64,000 nucleotides of DNA, taken from Labilibaculum sp. GTDB lineage: Bacteria; Bacteroidota; Bacteroidia; Bacteroidales; Marinifilaceae. A model generated the notes under the pieces. It searched no databases and was not told the DNA's origin. It worked only from the letters and a program-made list of their open reading frames with translations. The position numbers and the translations under genes were made by a program. Positions 16,535 through 24,684 of the stretch are shown in pieces. How positions within the stretch are numbered: position 1 is the first letter of the stretch; each line of letters starts with the position of its first letter. The DNA lies in contig JAEINT010000010.1 in NCBI GenBank assembly GCA_016342745.1, forward strand, positions 62,001-126,000. The letters are read 5' to 3'.

Positions 16535-17104
16535 ATGAAGATATTGGTATTAGATAATTACGATTCCTTCACCTATAATTTGGTGGAATACCTGCGTAAG
16601 TTAGGAGCTAAGGATATTGAAGTGCATCGTAATCGAGAAATCGAATTGAAAGATGTAGCAAAGTATGACAAGATCTTATTATCACCTGGCCCGGGTATTC
16701 CTGATGAGGCTGGAATCTTAAAAGATGTGATTAAGGAGTATGCTGCAACGAAATCAATATTAGGTGTTTGTTTGGGAGAACAAGCAATTGCAGAAGTCTT
16801 TGGTGGAAGCATTGAAAATTTAGATAAAGTTTATCACGGAGTTGCGACTTCGGTTTATAGAACGGATGATGATCAAGGTGTTTTGCAAGGTTTAGAGAAA
16901 GAGTTTCAAGCAGGAAGATATCATTCCTGGAATGTGGTGAAGGAAGATTTGCCAGACTGTCTTTTGGTTACTTGTGAAGATTCAGAAGGACAAATTATGG
17001 GAATTCGCCATAAGGAATATGATGTGCAGGGAGTTCAATTTCATCCAGAATCGGTATTAACTCCTGAAGGAATGAAAATGATTGAAAATTGGCTGAAAGG
17101 ATAA
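16535..17104 (+). CDS. trpG: Anthranilate synthase component II (glutamine amidotransferase)
   Basis: TrpG hydrolyses glutamine and passes ammonia to TrpE. The 189-residue class I amidotransferase has LLSPGPGIPDEAG, the nucleophile Cys79 in GVCLGEQ and the catalytic HPES near the C-terminus. The residue after GVCLG is Glu where most family members have His or Gln. No anthranilate phosphoribosyltransferase is fused to it. It is 3 bases from trpE and followed by a 91-base repetitive spacer before trpD. Confidence 0.95.
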   Translation: MKILVLDNYDSFTYNLVEYLRKLGAKDIEVHRNREIELKDVAKYDKILLSPGPGIPDEAGILKDVIKEYAATKSILGVCLGEQAIAEVFGGSIENLDKVYHGVATSVYRTDDDQGVLQGLEKEFQAGRYHSWNVVKEDLPDCLLVTCEDSEGQIMGIRHKEYDVQGVQFHPESVLTPEGMKMIENWLKG

Positions 17105-17190
17105 GTTCCAAGCTAAAAGTAACAAGTCTCAAGTAAAAAAAAGCTGTCTGCTAAGAGCTGAAAGCTGATTGCTAATAAGAAATAAAAAAA
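17105..17190. repeat. Degenerate AGCTGA/AAGTCTCAAGT-type spacer
   Basis: The spacer between trpG and trpD is a string of near-repeats such as AGCTGTCTGCTAAGAGCTG and AAAGCTGATTGCTAATAAG, after a CAAGCTAAAAGTAACAAGTCTCAAGT stretch. It has no coding potential and disrupts an otherwise tight operon. Confidence 0.5.
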
Positions 17191-17195
17191 ATAGA

Positions 17196-18188
17196 ATGCG
17201 CAATATACTACACCATTTATTTGAACACAAAACCTTAAAAAAGGACGAAGCCAAAGAGGTTTTGATTCAGATTACAAAGGGAAACTTTAACGAGTTTCAG
17301 ATTACCTCTTTTCTGACCGTCTTTATGATGCGAAGCATTACCGTTGAAGAGTTGACTGGCTTTAGAGAAGCACTTTTAGAGCTTTGTATTCCTGTAGATC
17401 TTTCGGAATACAATGGCGTTGATTTATGTGGAACTGGTGGCGATGGGAAAAACACCTTCAATATTTCAACTTTAGCTTCTTTTGTGGTGGCTGGAGCAGG
17501 AGAAAAAGTTACCAAGCATGGAAATTATGGCGTATCTTCTTTTTGCGGATCATCTAATGTAATTGAGCATTTGGGATATCAGTTTAAAAATAAAGAAGAA
17601 GATTTGAAAAGAGATTTGGATGAGGCGGGAATTTGCTTCTTACATGCTCCTTTGTTCAATCCAGCAATGAAGAATATTGCACCGATTCGTAGAGATTTGG
17701 GTGTAAGAACCTTCTTTAATATGCTTGGACCATTGGTAAATCCATCGCGACCTAAGAATCAGATTGTGGGTGTGTTCGATTTAGAATTGGCTCGTTTGTA
17801 TCAATACCTATTGCAAGAAACCGATTCTAATTTTACCGTTATTCACGGTATTGATGGTTACGATGAGGTTTCTTTAACGGGTAAGGTGAAGTTGATAGGA
17901 AATCGAACAGAAGAATTACTGGAGCCAGAAGCATTCGGGAAAAGAAAATTAAGCCCTGAAGAATTGTATGGTGGAGAAACAGTTGAAGAAGCAGCCAAGA
18001 TATTCGTTGATATTTTGAACGGTAAGGGAACTGAAGCTCAAAATGCTGTAGTTACGATTAATGCAGGCTTGGCAATTCATTGTTTACATCCTGAAATTAC
18101 TAGAGCAGATGCCATTGGAAGAGCAGAAGAAGCATTGCTTTCGGGTAAATCTTACCAAGTATTACAAAAACTGACAAAGAGAAACTAA
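17196..18188 (+). CDS. trpD: Anthranilate phosphoribosyltransferase
   Basis: TrpD transfers the phosphoribosyl group of PRPP to anthranilate. I start at MRNILHHLFEHKTL (17196), which matches family N-termini, giving 330 residues. The PRPP-binding motif LCGTGGDGKNTFNIST is followed by KHGNYGVSSFCGSSNVIEHLG, and RRDLGVRTFFNMLGPLVNP is also typical. It ends 2 bases before trpC. Confidence 0.95.
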   Translation: MRNILHHLFEHKTLKKDEAKEVLIQITKGNFNEFQITSFLTVFMMRSITVEELTGFREALLELCIPVDLSEYNGVDLCGTGGDGKNTFNISTLASFVVAGAGEKVTKHGNYGVSSFCGSSNVIEHLGYQFKNKEEDLKRDLDEAGICFLHAPLFNPAMKNIAPIRRDLGVRTFFNMLGPLVNPSRPKNQIVGVFDLELARLYQYLLQETDSNFTVIHGIDGYDEVSLTGKVKLIGNRTEELLEPEAFGKRKLSPEELYGGETVEEAAKIFVDILNGKGTEAQNAVVTINAGLAIHCLHPEITRADAIGRAEEALLSGKSYQVLQKLTKRN

Positions 18189-18190
18189 GC

Positions 18191-18985
18191 ATGAGTGCAA
18201 AGCAAAATATACTAGACAAGATTGTTCAGCAAAAGCTAGCTGAAGTTGCCGTTCAGAAAGAGCAAACGCCAATTTTCCAATTGATGGAGACGGAATATTT
18301 CAAGCGCAAATGCTATTCGGCAAAGGAATCAATAAGCAAACAAGGTGCATCGGGTGTGATCGCTGAATTTAAACGCCAATCGCCTTCTAAAGGAGTGATT
18401 AACGGAACAGCCAAGCCAGCAGATGTCGTAAAAGATTACGAAGAGGCAGGAGTCTCAATGGTTTCTGTGTTGACCGATGAGAAATTTTTCGGTGCAAAAG
18501 CAACAGATTTTGCAAGTGCTAGAGAAACGCTTACTATTCCCTTGTTGAGAAAAGAGTTTATTGTGGATTCTTATCAGATCTATCAATCAAAAGCAATGGG
18601 AGCTGATGTAATTCTGTTAATTGCAGCTATCTTAACGCCACAACGATGCAAGGATTTTGCTTTTATAGCGAAAGATTTGGGAATGGAAGTTTTATTGGAA
18701 CTTCATGATGATGCGGAGTTGGAGCATGTAAACAAGTTTGTGGATTTGGTTGGAATCAACAATCGAAACCTAAAGGATTTCTCCGTAGACACAGAACGAT
18801 CAATTCGTTTGGCAAAGAGATTACCAGAAGACATGATTCGTGTTGCAGAGAGTGGTTTGGATAGTCCGGAGGTGGTGAAAGACATGAGAGAGAATGGATT
18901 TCAGGCATTTTTAATGGGAGAACATTTTATGAAAACGGAAATGCCAGGAGAGGCTTGCACTGATTTTATAAAGCAATTAATATAG
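18191..18985 (+). CDS. trpC: Indole-3-glycerol phosphate synthase
   Basis: TrpC closes the indole ring from CdRP. The 264-residue TIM-barrel protein has EFKRQSPSKG (phosphate and substrate binding, catalytic Lys), LLRKEFIVDSYQIYQ, VGINNRNLKDF and the phosphate-binding VAESGLDSPEVV. It stands as a single-domain protein, because trpF is instead fused to trpB downstream. A 150-base structured spacer separates it from that gene. Confidence 0.95.
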   Translation: MSAKQNILDKIVQQKLAEVAVQKEQTPIFQLMETEYFKRKCYSAKESISKQGASGVIAEFKRQSPSKGVINGTAKPADVVKDYEEAGVSMVSVLTDEKFFGAKATDFASARETLTIPLLRKEFIVDSYQIYQSKAMGADVILLIAAILTPQRCKDFAFIAKDLGMEVLLELHDDAELEHVNKFVDLVGINNRNLKDFSVDTERSIRLAKRLPEDMIRVAESGLDSPEVVKDMRENGFQAFLMGEHFMKTEMPGEACTDFIKQLI

Positions 18986-19018
18986 GTTGAATGTTTAAAA
19001 ATTACTCTCATGAAAAAT

Positions 19019-19111
19019 GAAATTCAGTTTTATCCCATCCCTAAAGAGAGACTGAATTTCAACGACTTCCCTTTAGGGAATTTAAGGTAAAAGTCGTTGA
19101 GATGGGTGGGC
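19019..19111. repeat. REP-like multi-hairpin element between trpC and trpF-trpB
   Basis: Nested inverted repeats fill this spacer: GAAATTCAGT (19019-19028) with ACTGAATTTC (19051-19060); AACGACTT (19061-19068) with AAGTCGTT (19091-19098); TTCCCT with AGGGAA (19067-19080); CCCTAAAG (19039-19046) with CTTTAGGG (19071-19078); and CCCATC (19034-19039) with GATGGG (19101-19106). Several pairings are mutually exclusive. It has no T-run, so it is more likely a mobile palindromic repeat or an RNA-stability element than a terminator. Confidence 0.65.
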
Positions 19112-19138
19112 TATTTTTAAACAACAAAATCAAAGACA

Positions 19139-20950
19139 ATGAAAATTAAAGTCTGCGGTCTACGCGATAAAGATAATCTTAAAGAGCTGATGGAGTTACC
19201 ATTAGACTACATGGGCTTTATCTATTATTCAAAATCAGCACGCTTTGTAGGAGATGATTTTGATGTAGATATCTTAAAAACGATTCCTTCGCATATCCGA
19301 AAAGTGGGTGTTTTTGTGAATGAATCGGTGGAAGAGATTCTATTATTAGCAGAGAAATATAGACTGGATGTAATTCAGTTGCATGGTGACGAAACACCAA
19401 ATGCGTGTAAAACAATTAAAGATTCAGGCTTAGAGGTGTTTAAGGCATTTCAATTGAATGAGGCCTTTCAGTTTGAGCAATTGGAATCCTATCATAAAAA
19501 ATGCGATTATTTTCTATTTGATACCAAATCAGAAGCTTATGGAGGTAGCGGTAAGAAGTTCAATTGGCAGATTTTAGATAAATACGATGGCGAAACCCCT
19601 TTCTTTTTAAGTGGTGGCATCGGAAGCAAGGATGTGGAAGCAGTTAAGGCTTTTCAGCATCCGAAATTGTTTGGTTTGGATGTAAACTCAGGTTTTGAGG
19701 ACAGTCCGGCAATGAAGAATGTTTTATTGGTAAAGGAATTTGTAACAGCAGTAAGAAAGAATAAAATGAGCAATAATAAATATGCAGTAAATGATCGTGG
19801 TTACTACGGACAGTTTGGAGGAGCTTATATTCCAGAATTGTTAAGAAAGAACGTAGATGAATTGCGTGATAATTACCTAAAAATATTGAGTTCTGAGCAA
19901 TTTCAGAAAGATTATGCGCGATTGTTGGATAACTATGTAGGAAGACCTACACCGCTGACTAAGGTTGGGAATTTATCGAAGAAATACAATACAAACATCT
20001 ACCTGAAAAGGGAAGATTTAACGCATACAGGAGCGCATAAAATAAACAATACCATTGGGCAAATTTTGATTGCCAAATACATGGGCAAAACAAGAATTAT
20101 TGCAGAAACAGGAGCAGGGCAACATGGTGTTGCAACGGCTACGGTTTGTGCTTTGTTTGGCTTGGAATGTGTCGTATATATGGGTGCCTTAGATATTGAA
20201 CGTCAGGCACCAAATGTAGCTCGCATGAAAATGTTGGGCGCGACAGTTGTTCCTGCAATTTCTGGAAATCAGACTTTGAAAGATGCAACCAACGAAGCCA
20301 TTCGTGATTGGATCGCTAACCCCAAATCTTTTTATTTAATTGGCTCGGTGGTAGGTCCTCATCCTTACCCAGATATGGTAACTCGTTTGCAGTCGATTAT
20401 ATCCGAAGAAATTCGCGAGCAATTGACCGTTGAAACAGGAAATCCGAACCCCGATTATGTGATTGCTTGCGTAGGTGGAGGTAGTAATGCTGCGGGTGCT
20501 TTTTATCATTACTTGGATGAAAAAGAGGTGAGCCTGGTAGCGGTCGAAGCTTCTGGTTTGGGTGTTGATAGTGGCGAAACAGCTGCAACAATAACCATTG
20601 GCGATGTTGGCTTTATCCACGGAAGTAAAACCATGTTGATGCAAGATGGCGATGGACAAATTACGGAACCTTATTCGATTTCGGCAGGACTAGACTATCC
20701 AGGTGTTGGTCCGCTGCATGCACATTTAGCAGAATCGGGTAGAGCACAGTTTTTATCAGTAACCGATCAGGAAGCATTGGATGCTGCAATGGTGTTGGCA
20801 AAAACAGAGGGAATTATTCCTGCTTTGGAATCGGCACACGCATTGGCGGCTTTGGAAAAGATAAAATTTACCAAGGATGATGTGGTTGTCCTGAATTTAT
20901 CGGGAAGAGGCGATAAGGATATGGAAACCTACATGAAGAACTTAGTTTAA
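19139..20950 (+). CDS. trpFB: Fused phosphoribosylanthranilate isomerase - tryptophan synthase beta
   Basis: One open frame of 603 residues encodes TrpF (about 1-205) and TrpB (about 210-603). TrpF motifs are KVCGL with Cys6, [22 protein letters not shown] with the catalytic Asp near 128 and FLSGGIG. TrpB begins at an internal Met210 (nucleotide 19766) with the usual [24 protein letters not shown] start and has the PLP lysine Lys301 in [18 protein letters not shown] and GGGSNAAG. The linker VRKNK is only a few residues. The chain may be made as one protein, or TrpB may also be initiated at Met210; the sequence alone does not decide. Confidence 0.93.
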   Translation: MKIKVCGLRDKDNLKELMELPLDYMGFIYYSKSARFVGDDFDVDILKTIPSHIRKVGVFVNESVEEILLLAEKYRLDVIQLHGDETPNACKTIKDSGLEVFKAFQLNEAFQFEQLESYHKKCDYFLFDTKSEAYGGSGKKFNWQILDKYDGETPFFLSGGIGSKDVEAVKAFQHPKLFGLDVNSGFEDSPAMKNVLLVKEFVTAVRKNKMSNNKYAVNDRGYYGQFGGAYIPELLRKNVDELRDNYLKILSSEQFQKDYARLLDNYVGRPTPLTKVGNLSKKYNTNIYLKREDLTHTGAHKINNTIGQILIAKYMGKTRIIAETGAGQHGVATATVCALFGLECVVYMGALDIERQAPNVARMKMLGATVVPAISGNQTLKDATNEAIRDWIANPKSFYLIGSVVGPHPYPDMVTRLQSIISEEIREQLTVETGNPNPDYVIACVGGGSNAAGAFYHYLDEKEVSLVAVEASGLGVDSGETAATITIGDVGFIHGSKTMLMQDGDGQITEPYSISAGLDYPGVGPLHAHLAESGRAQFLSVTDQEALDAAMVLAKTEGIIPALESAHALAALEKIKFTKDDVVVLNLSGRGDKDMETYMKNLV

Positions 20951-20970
20951 TTACGAATCACATTTTGTAC

Positions 20971-20990
20971 AGACGCACGGCCGTGCGTCT
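20971..20990. repeat. Perfect 20-bp palindrome between trpB and trpA
   Basis: AGACGCACGGCCGTGCGTCT is its own reverse complement and is far more GC-rich than its surroundings. It resembles the short GC-rich palindromic repeats found scattered in many Bacteroidota and cyanobacterial genomes. It lies inside the operon, 15 bases before trpA. Confidence 0.75.
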
Positions 20991-21005
20991 CTAACGAAAA
21001 TAATT

Positions 21006-21755
21006 ATGAACAGAATAGATCAATTATTTCAAAATAAAGGAAAGGACATCTTATCGATCTACTTTCCGGCCGGATACCCAAACCTGGAAGATACCATTCC
21101 AACCTTACAGCTTTTGCAAGATAAAGGCGTTGATTTGGTGGAGATTGGAATTCCTTTTTCGGATCCTTTGGCAGATGGACCTGTGATCCAATTAGCAGCA
21201 AAACAAGCGCTCGACAATGGAATGAGCTTAAAGAAGTTGTTCAGTCAGCTAAAAGATGCACGCAAGACCATTACAATGCCTTTAATTTTAATGGGTTATT
21301 GGAATGTGGTATTTAAATATGGTGTTGATGCATTTTTGGCTGATTGCCAAGCTTGTGGTATTGATGGGGTGATATTGCCTGATTTGCCATTGGAAGAATA
21401 CGAAGAGGAATACAAAGCGAAGTTTGAGGCACACGGTGTGTATCATGTTTTGTTGGTTACGCCAGAAACAACCGACGAACGAATGGTGAAAATCGAAAAG
21501 GCTGCTAAAGGTTTCCTATACATGGTTTCTACTTCTGCAACTACGGGCGGTGCAGTAGAGCAAAGCAAGGAGAGGGAAGATTACTTTACAAAGGTAGCCA
21601 GTTTGGATATTCCTTCATTAATTGGTTTTGGAATTAGAGACAAGCAAAGTTTTCAACATGCAGCTAGTTTTTCTGATGGTGCTATTATTGGAACAGCCTT
21701 TATTAAAGCTTTGGAGCAGGGGAGTGCTGCTGATTTTATTGATGCTTTACTATAA
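21006..21755 (+). CDS. trpA: Tryptophan synthase alpha subunit
   Basis: TrpA cleaves indole-3-glycerol phosphate and channels indole to TrpB. The 249-residue TIM-barrel has YFPAGYP, the catalytic Glu in LVEIGIPFSDPLADGP, the catalytic Asp in VILPDLPLEE and the phosphate-binding GFGIRDKQS. It closes the trp operon; no clear T-rich terminator follows, only a dispersed repeat at 21803. Confidence 0.95.
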   Translation: MNRIDQLFQNKGKDILSIYFPAGYPNLEDTIPTLQLLQDKGVDLVEIGIPFSDPLADGPVIQLAAKQALDNGMSLKKLFSQLKDARKTITMPLILMGYWNVVFKYGVDAFLADCQACGIDGVILPDLPLEEYEEEYKAKFEAHGVYHVLLVTPETTDERMVKIEKAAKGFLYMVSTSATTGGAVEQSKEREDYFTKVASLDIPSLIGFGIRDKQSFQHAASFSDGAIIGTAFIKALEQGSAADFIDALL

Positions 21756-21802
21756 GATATGAACTTTAATTTGGTCAGATTCTGACTTGATTAAGGGTGT
21801 AG

Positions 21803-21921
21803 ATAATCCCAGAGGGATTTAATGTTTATAGTATATTGTTTAGGCTAGGGAATTTGACCCCATCGGGGTCACATATTTTGCCTTTTTTCTTTTTCTATAA
21901 ATATTCGAATCCTACAGATTC
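21803..21921. repeat. Three-hairpin dispersed repeat, copy 1
   Basis: A 119-base element carrying three small hairpins in order: AATCCCAGAGGGATT, GACCCCATCGGGGTC and GAATCCTACAGATTC. A second copy with the same order and nearly the same spacing lies at 39676-39793. The stems are conserved while loops and linkers vary. A short GTCAGATTCTGAC near-palindrome precedes it at about 21778. Confidence 0.75.
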
Positions 21922-22006
21922 CGTATTGCTCTTTGTTGCTGTATAAACATTCTCATGTGGTTTTAAAATAAAGGAACGCGGTAGAATTGTTCATTAGCAG
22001 GTATTG

Positions 22007-22426
22007 TTATTTTTTCTTTTTATTAATCAATAATTGAGTTAATAATCCCCAGAGTACTAATACCAAAGGTCCAAATGTCAAAATATAGGTGTCAAAATCT
22101 AATTCATTTTTATTTAGTTTTAAGAATTCACTCAACATAACAAGAAAAATAATTCCGAAAAATATTGAAAAGAGAAAACCATGATTTTTATCTATGAAAG
22201 TTTTAATTGGTTTGTTAATCTTTTCTTCTTCTTTCTTCCTTTTCTTAATGCTATTCCATTCTTTAATTTGGCTTTCAATATTTTCAAAGTCGAATTTCCG
22301 TTCTTTAAGTATTTTGAACGCTATCTTCTTTTGATCATATGTTGAATAGTTAGATCCTTTATAAATTTTATAAAGTTCCTGATTTTCCTTTAATCTATAT
22401 ATGTCATCCCAGTTGTTAAAACTCAT
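22007..22426 (-). CDS. Hypothetical membrane protein
   Basis: I do not recognise this 139-residue protein. Its first 75 residues are highly charged and probably helical (IKEWNSIKKRKKEEEKINK), followed by two hydrophobic segments at about 82-103 and 118-135 and a lysine-rich end. It belongs to a run of three minus-strand orphan genes between the trp operon and a repeat island. Confidence 0.55.
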   Translation of the reverse strand: MSFNNWDDIYRLKENQELYKIYKGSNYSTYDQKKIAFKILKERKFDFENIESQIKEWNSIKKRKKEEEKINKPIKTFIDKNHGFLFSIFFGIIFLVMLSEFLKLNKNELDFDTYILTFGPLVLVLWGLLTQLLINKKKK

Positions 22427-22551
22427 CTCTTTTATAATTACACCAACCTTACCGCACGAATCCTTTCTTGTAGTTTTAAATTATCCAAAGGAATTCGATA
22501 GAATAGCGCACTATCAGTGGAGCTTGCTTGATACTCGTATTTATTGACTAT

Positions 22552-23133
22552 TTAAAAAACTTTACCATCAATTAAGCCGTCAAGTAGTAAGGAAAATTTG
22601 TCAAATTCTTTTTCCATCATTTGCACACTAGATACTTTGACTGATGATTTACGTTCTAATGTTGCAATCTTGTTGATAGTTTGAAGGTTATAGCTTCTGT
22701 ATTTTTCATTTATTAATTCATTTCGTAGCTTTTGATTTTTGAAAATTGAAGATAAATTCCGTTCTATATTTTTACTTGGTTTTATACCAATTATTTTGTC
22801 AAATTCTCTGTATCCAGTATTTTTTGACCGACTAAATACTTTATCAAAGAAGTCGCGTCTCCAAATTGATAGTTCTACTATTTCTTTTATATCTTTCTTA
22901 GCCGTGATTGAAATTTGACAATCTTTGCATTCGTTTTTTTGGAGTGGATATTCATAAATTCCTGTGTGTATATTTACTTTTACTCCATTATACATTAATT
23001 CAATTCTAAATAGAAACATACTACCAGCACAACTTCCACCATTTATTTTTTGTCTTGGCATGGAGAAATTACCTTTTAGGGCAATTGCAGATTTTTCCCA
23101 TAATTTCACTATTTCATTTTCGCTATAAATCAT
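22552..23133 (-). CDS. Hypothetical protein
   Basis: I do not recognise this 193-residue protein. No signal peptide or membrane segment is visible. It contains a C-x2-C pair (KNECKDCQIS) and a helical C-terminal half. Its AT content is high, and it is flanked by noncoding gaps of about 100 bases on both sides, so it may be transcribed alone. Placement among orphan genes is compatible with an immunity-type or horizontally acquired gene, but nothing specific supports that. Confidence 0.5.
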   Translation of the reverse strand: MIYSENEIVKLWEKSAIALKGNFSMPRQKINGGSCAGSMFLFRIELMYNGVKVNIHTGIYEYPLQKNECKDCQISITAKKDIKEIVELSIWRRDFFDKVFSRSKNTGYREFDKIIGIKPSKNIERNLSSIFKNQKLRNELINEKYRSYNLQTINKIATLERKSSVKVSSVQMMEKEFDKFSLLLDGLIDGKVF

Positions 23134-23253
23134 TTCATTTTATTTGTTGGAGAATACCTGTATAGAAAGGTATTGTTGAGTTTTAAGTAGATCTTGGGAG
23201 CAAATTGCTCATCAACGCTAGACTAAATTAGCTTTTGTTGTGTGTTTGTTCTC

Positions 23254-23655
23254 TTATTCAACTTGCCCCAGAGTTGTATAGTACTCTTCATATTCCATAT
23301 AGACTTTTTTCAATTTCTGGGGCATTAATTTGAACATTTCAGTCATTTCATTCGCACATTTCCCAAGCAATAATGATTCACAATAAGAAACGTTCAAAGC
23401 ATTATATAAGCTCGAATTTAGTTTTTCAATTCGAGATTCTTGAAAGTCAAAACAGCGCTTTAGTTCTTTGTAATTTTTGGCCTTTATTTGCTCAATATTG
23501 TAATTCGAAAAAATTTCCATGCGAAAATGATAATTATCAGAATCTTCAAGATCAATTTCGGTTTTCAAAATTGGAAACTCTTTTGTCAATTCTATAAAAT
23601 ATTCGCTTGGATTCATTTTACCATTATTTAAGCTATTCTTATTTTCGTTTTCCAT
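23254..23655 (-). CDS. Hypothetical protein
   Basis: A 133-residue, acidic, probably cytoplasmic and helical protein (EKLNSSLYNALNVSYCESLL; MFKLMPQKLKKVYMEYEEYY). I do not recognise a family. It is the most upstream of three orphan minus-strand genes. Confidence 0.5.
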   Translation of the reverse strand: MENENKNSLNNGKMNPSEYFIELTKEFPILKTEIDLEDSDNYHFRMEIFSNYNIEQIKAKNYKELKRCFDFQESRIEKLNSSLYNALNVSYCESLLLGKCANEMTEMFKLMPQKLKKVYMEYEEYYTTLGQVE

Positions 23656-23876
23656 TTTTATAATCCGATTGAATATTGTTGAATTACGCAGCTATCTTTA
23701 ATGCTGGATGTGAAATTAAAGATTATTTATGATCATTCAAATTGCGAATCAGAATATTCCAAGGAATCAATATAATTATCTCTTGGTAAGCTGTTTTATA
23801 AAGTAAAACCGGTTCAGAGTTCATTTCAAATTCTGTAAAGCGCTTTATTTTTGTGCTTATAGCTGAGGTAGCGTCA

Positions 23877-24210
23877 GGCGTATCGTTCAAAATCATTTTC
23901 GTAAGCTATAAAAGCTATTCCATAACATGAATTACTTCTTCCGTACGCAATTTTAGTTCTTCCGTAACATTGCGTTGTGTATCCGCACACAGTTTTGATA
24001 CTTCCGTAACATCAACCTGCTCATCCGTACACCATTTTGGTTCTTCCGTAACAAGGAGGAGAGCTTCCTTGTTGTAACGGAAGCACTTTCCCGTGATACG
24101 GACAGATACTCTCATGATACGGAAGGGTAAACCAATGATACGGAAAGCGCTTCTTATGATCCGGAAGTGGATTCTCTTGATACGGAAGGGTGGTATGTTG
24201 TTACGGATTA
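23877..24210. repeat. 21-bp-periodic inverted array of TTCCGTAAC units
   Basis: The core TCCGTAAC or TCCGTAC recurs with its first base at 23919, 23940, 23961, 23982, 24003, 24024 and 24045, every step exactly 21 bases, with weaker matches at 23877 and 23898. After a central hairpin (24050-24057 with 24066-24073) the complement, GATACGGAAG or GTTACGGA, recurs with CGGA at 24078, 24099, 24120, 24141, 24162, 24183 and 24204, again at 21-base steps. The roughly 11 bases between cores vary. Open frames on both strands show heptad peptides as a by-product of the period. Confidence 0.85.
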
Positions 24211-24215
24211 GTGTT

Positions 24216-24684
24216 TATGGGGATTTCTTCTGTGTAACTCAGTGCCTCTGTGGTAAAAATCTTTGTCAGGTTCTGACTATAGGCAAGCTGTGTATGTCAG
24301 ATTCTGACTCGACTCTAGGCTTCGAATTTTAGATTCATATTGAGAATTGTCTTGTGTTTTTTGCTTTGTCCTCAAGTCGGACAGGCTTTTACTTTTCTAT
24401 TGATGAAAAGTAAACAAAAATCTACCGCGGAAGAAAAAATCACTAAAAATCAGATCATTTCGCTAAAACCTGGAACTCGTCCTTTTAGCCACCCAGCTTC
24501 GCTGGTCCCGATAAATCGGGATTCGAGTCTAACGTTCCTCAAACATGCCAGTTTTCTTAACGCTCCTTTATTCTGATTTTCTTAACGCAATTTTTTCTAA
24601 TGCGGATCTTAGTGCAGCTTTGTGTTCTTCGTGATGTCCTTCGTTTACCTTTGTGGTTAAACTTTCTCATTTAATTCTTCGTGC
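24216..24684. repeat. Repeat island 1 (phrase-like repeats and CCTCAAGTCGGAC element)
   Basis: No gene is visible. The island contains CTCTGTGGTAAA / TTCGTGATGTCCTTCG phrase repeats (about 24226-24255 and 24616-24680), two near-palindromes GTCAGGTTCTGAC and GTCAGATTCTGAC (about 24267-24309) and, at about 24364-24585, a copy related to the duplicated element at 29770 and 30130, starting TTTGTCCTCAAGTCGGAC and including the palindrome ATCCCGATAAATCGGGAT. Confidence 0.65.

Noticed and set aside
19139-20950. Assembly frameshift joining trpF and trpB
   Set aside because: Both halves are in one frame, with the linker continuing smoothly; nothing suggests a lost stop by sequencing error, though it cannot be excluded without reads.
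23877-24210. CRISPR array
   Set aside because: The conserved core is only about 9 bases, the total unit is 21 bases, and the orientation inverts midway. No cas genes are near.
23915-24332. Two small open frames in the 21-bp array as protein genes
   Set aside because: Their starts fall inside the repeat array, their heptad pattern follows directly from a 21-base period, and there is no supporting neighbour or homologue.
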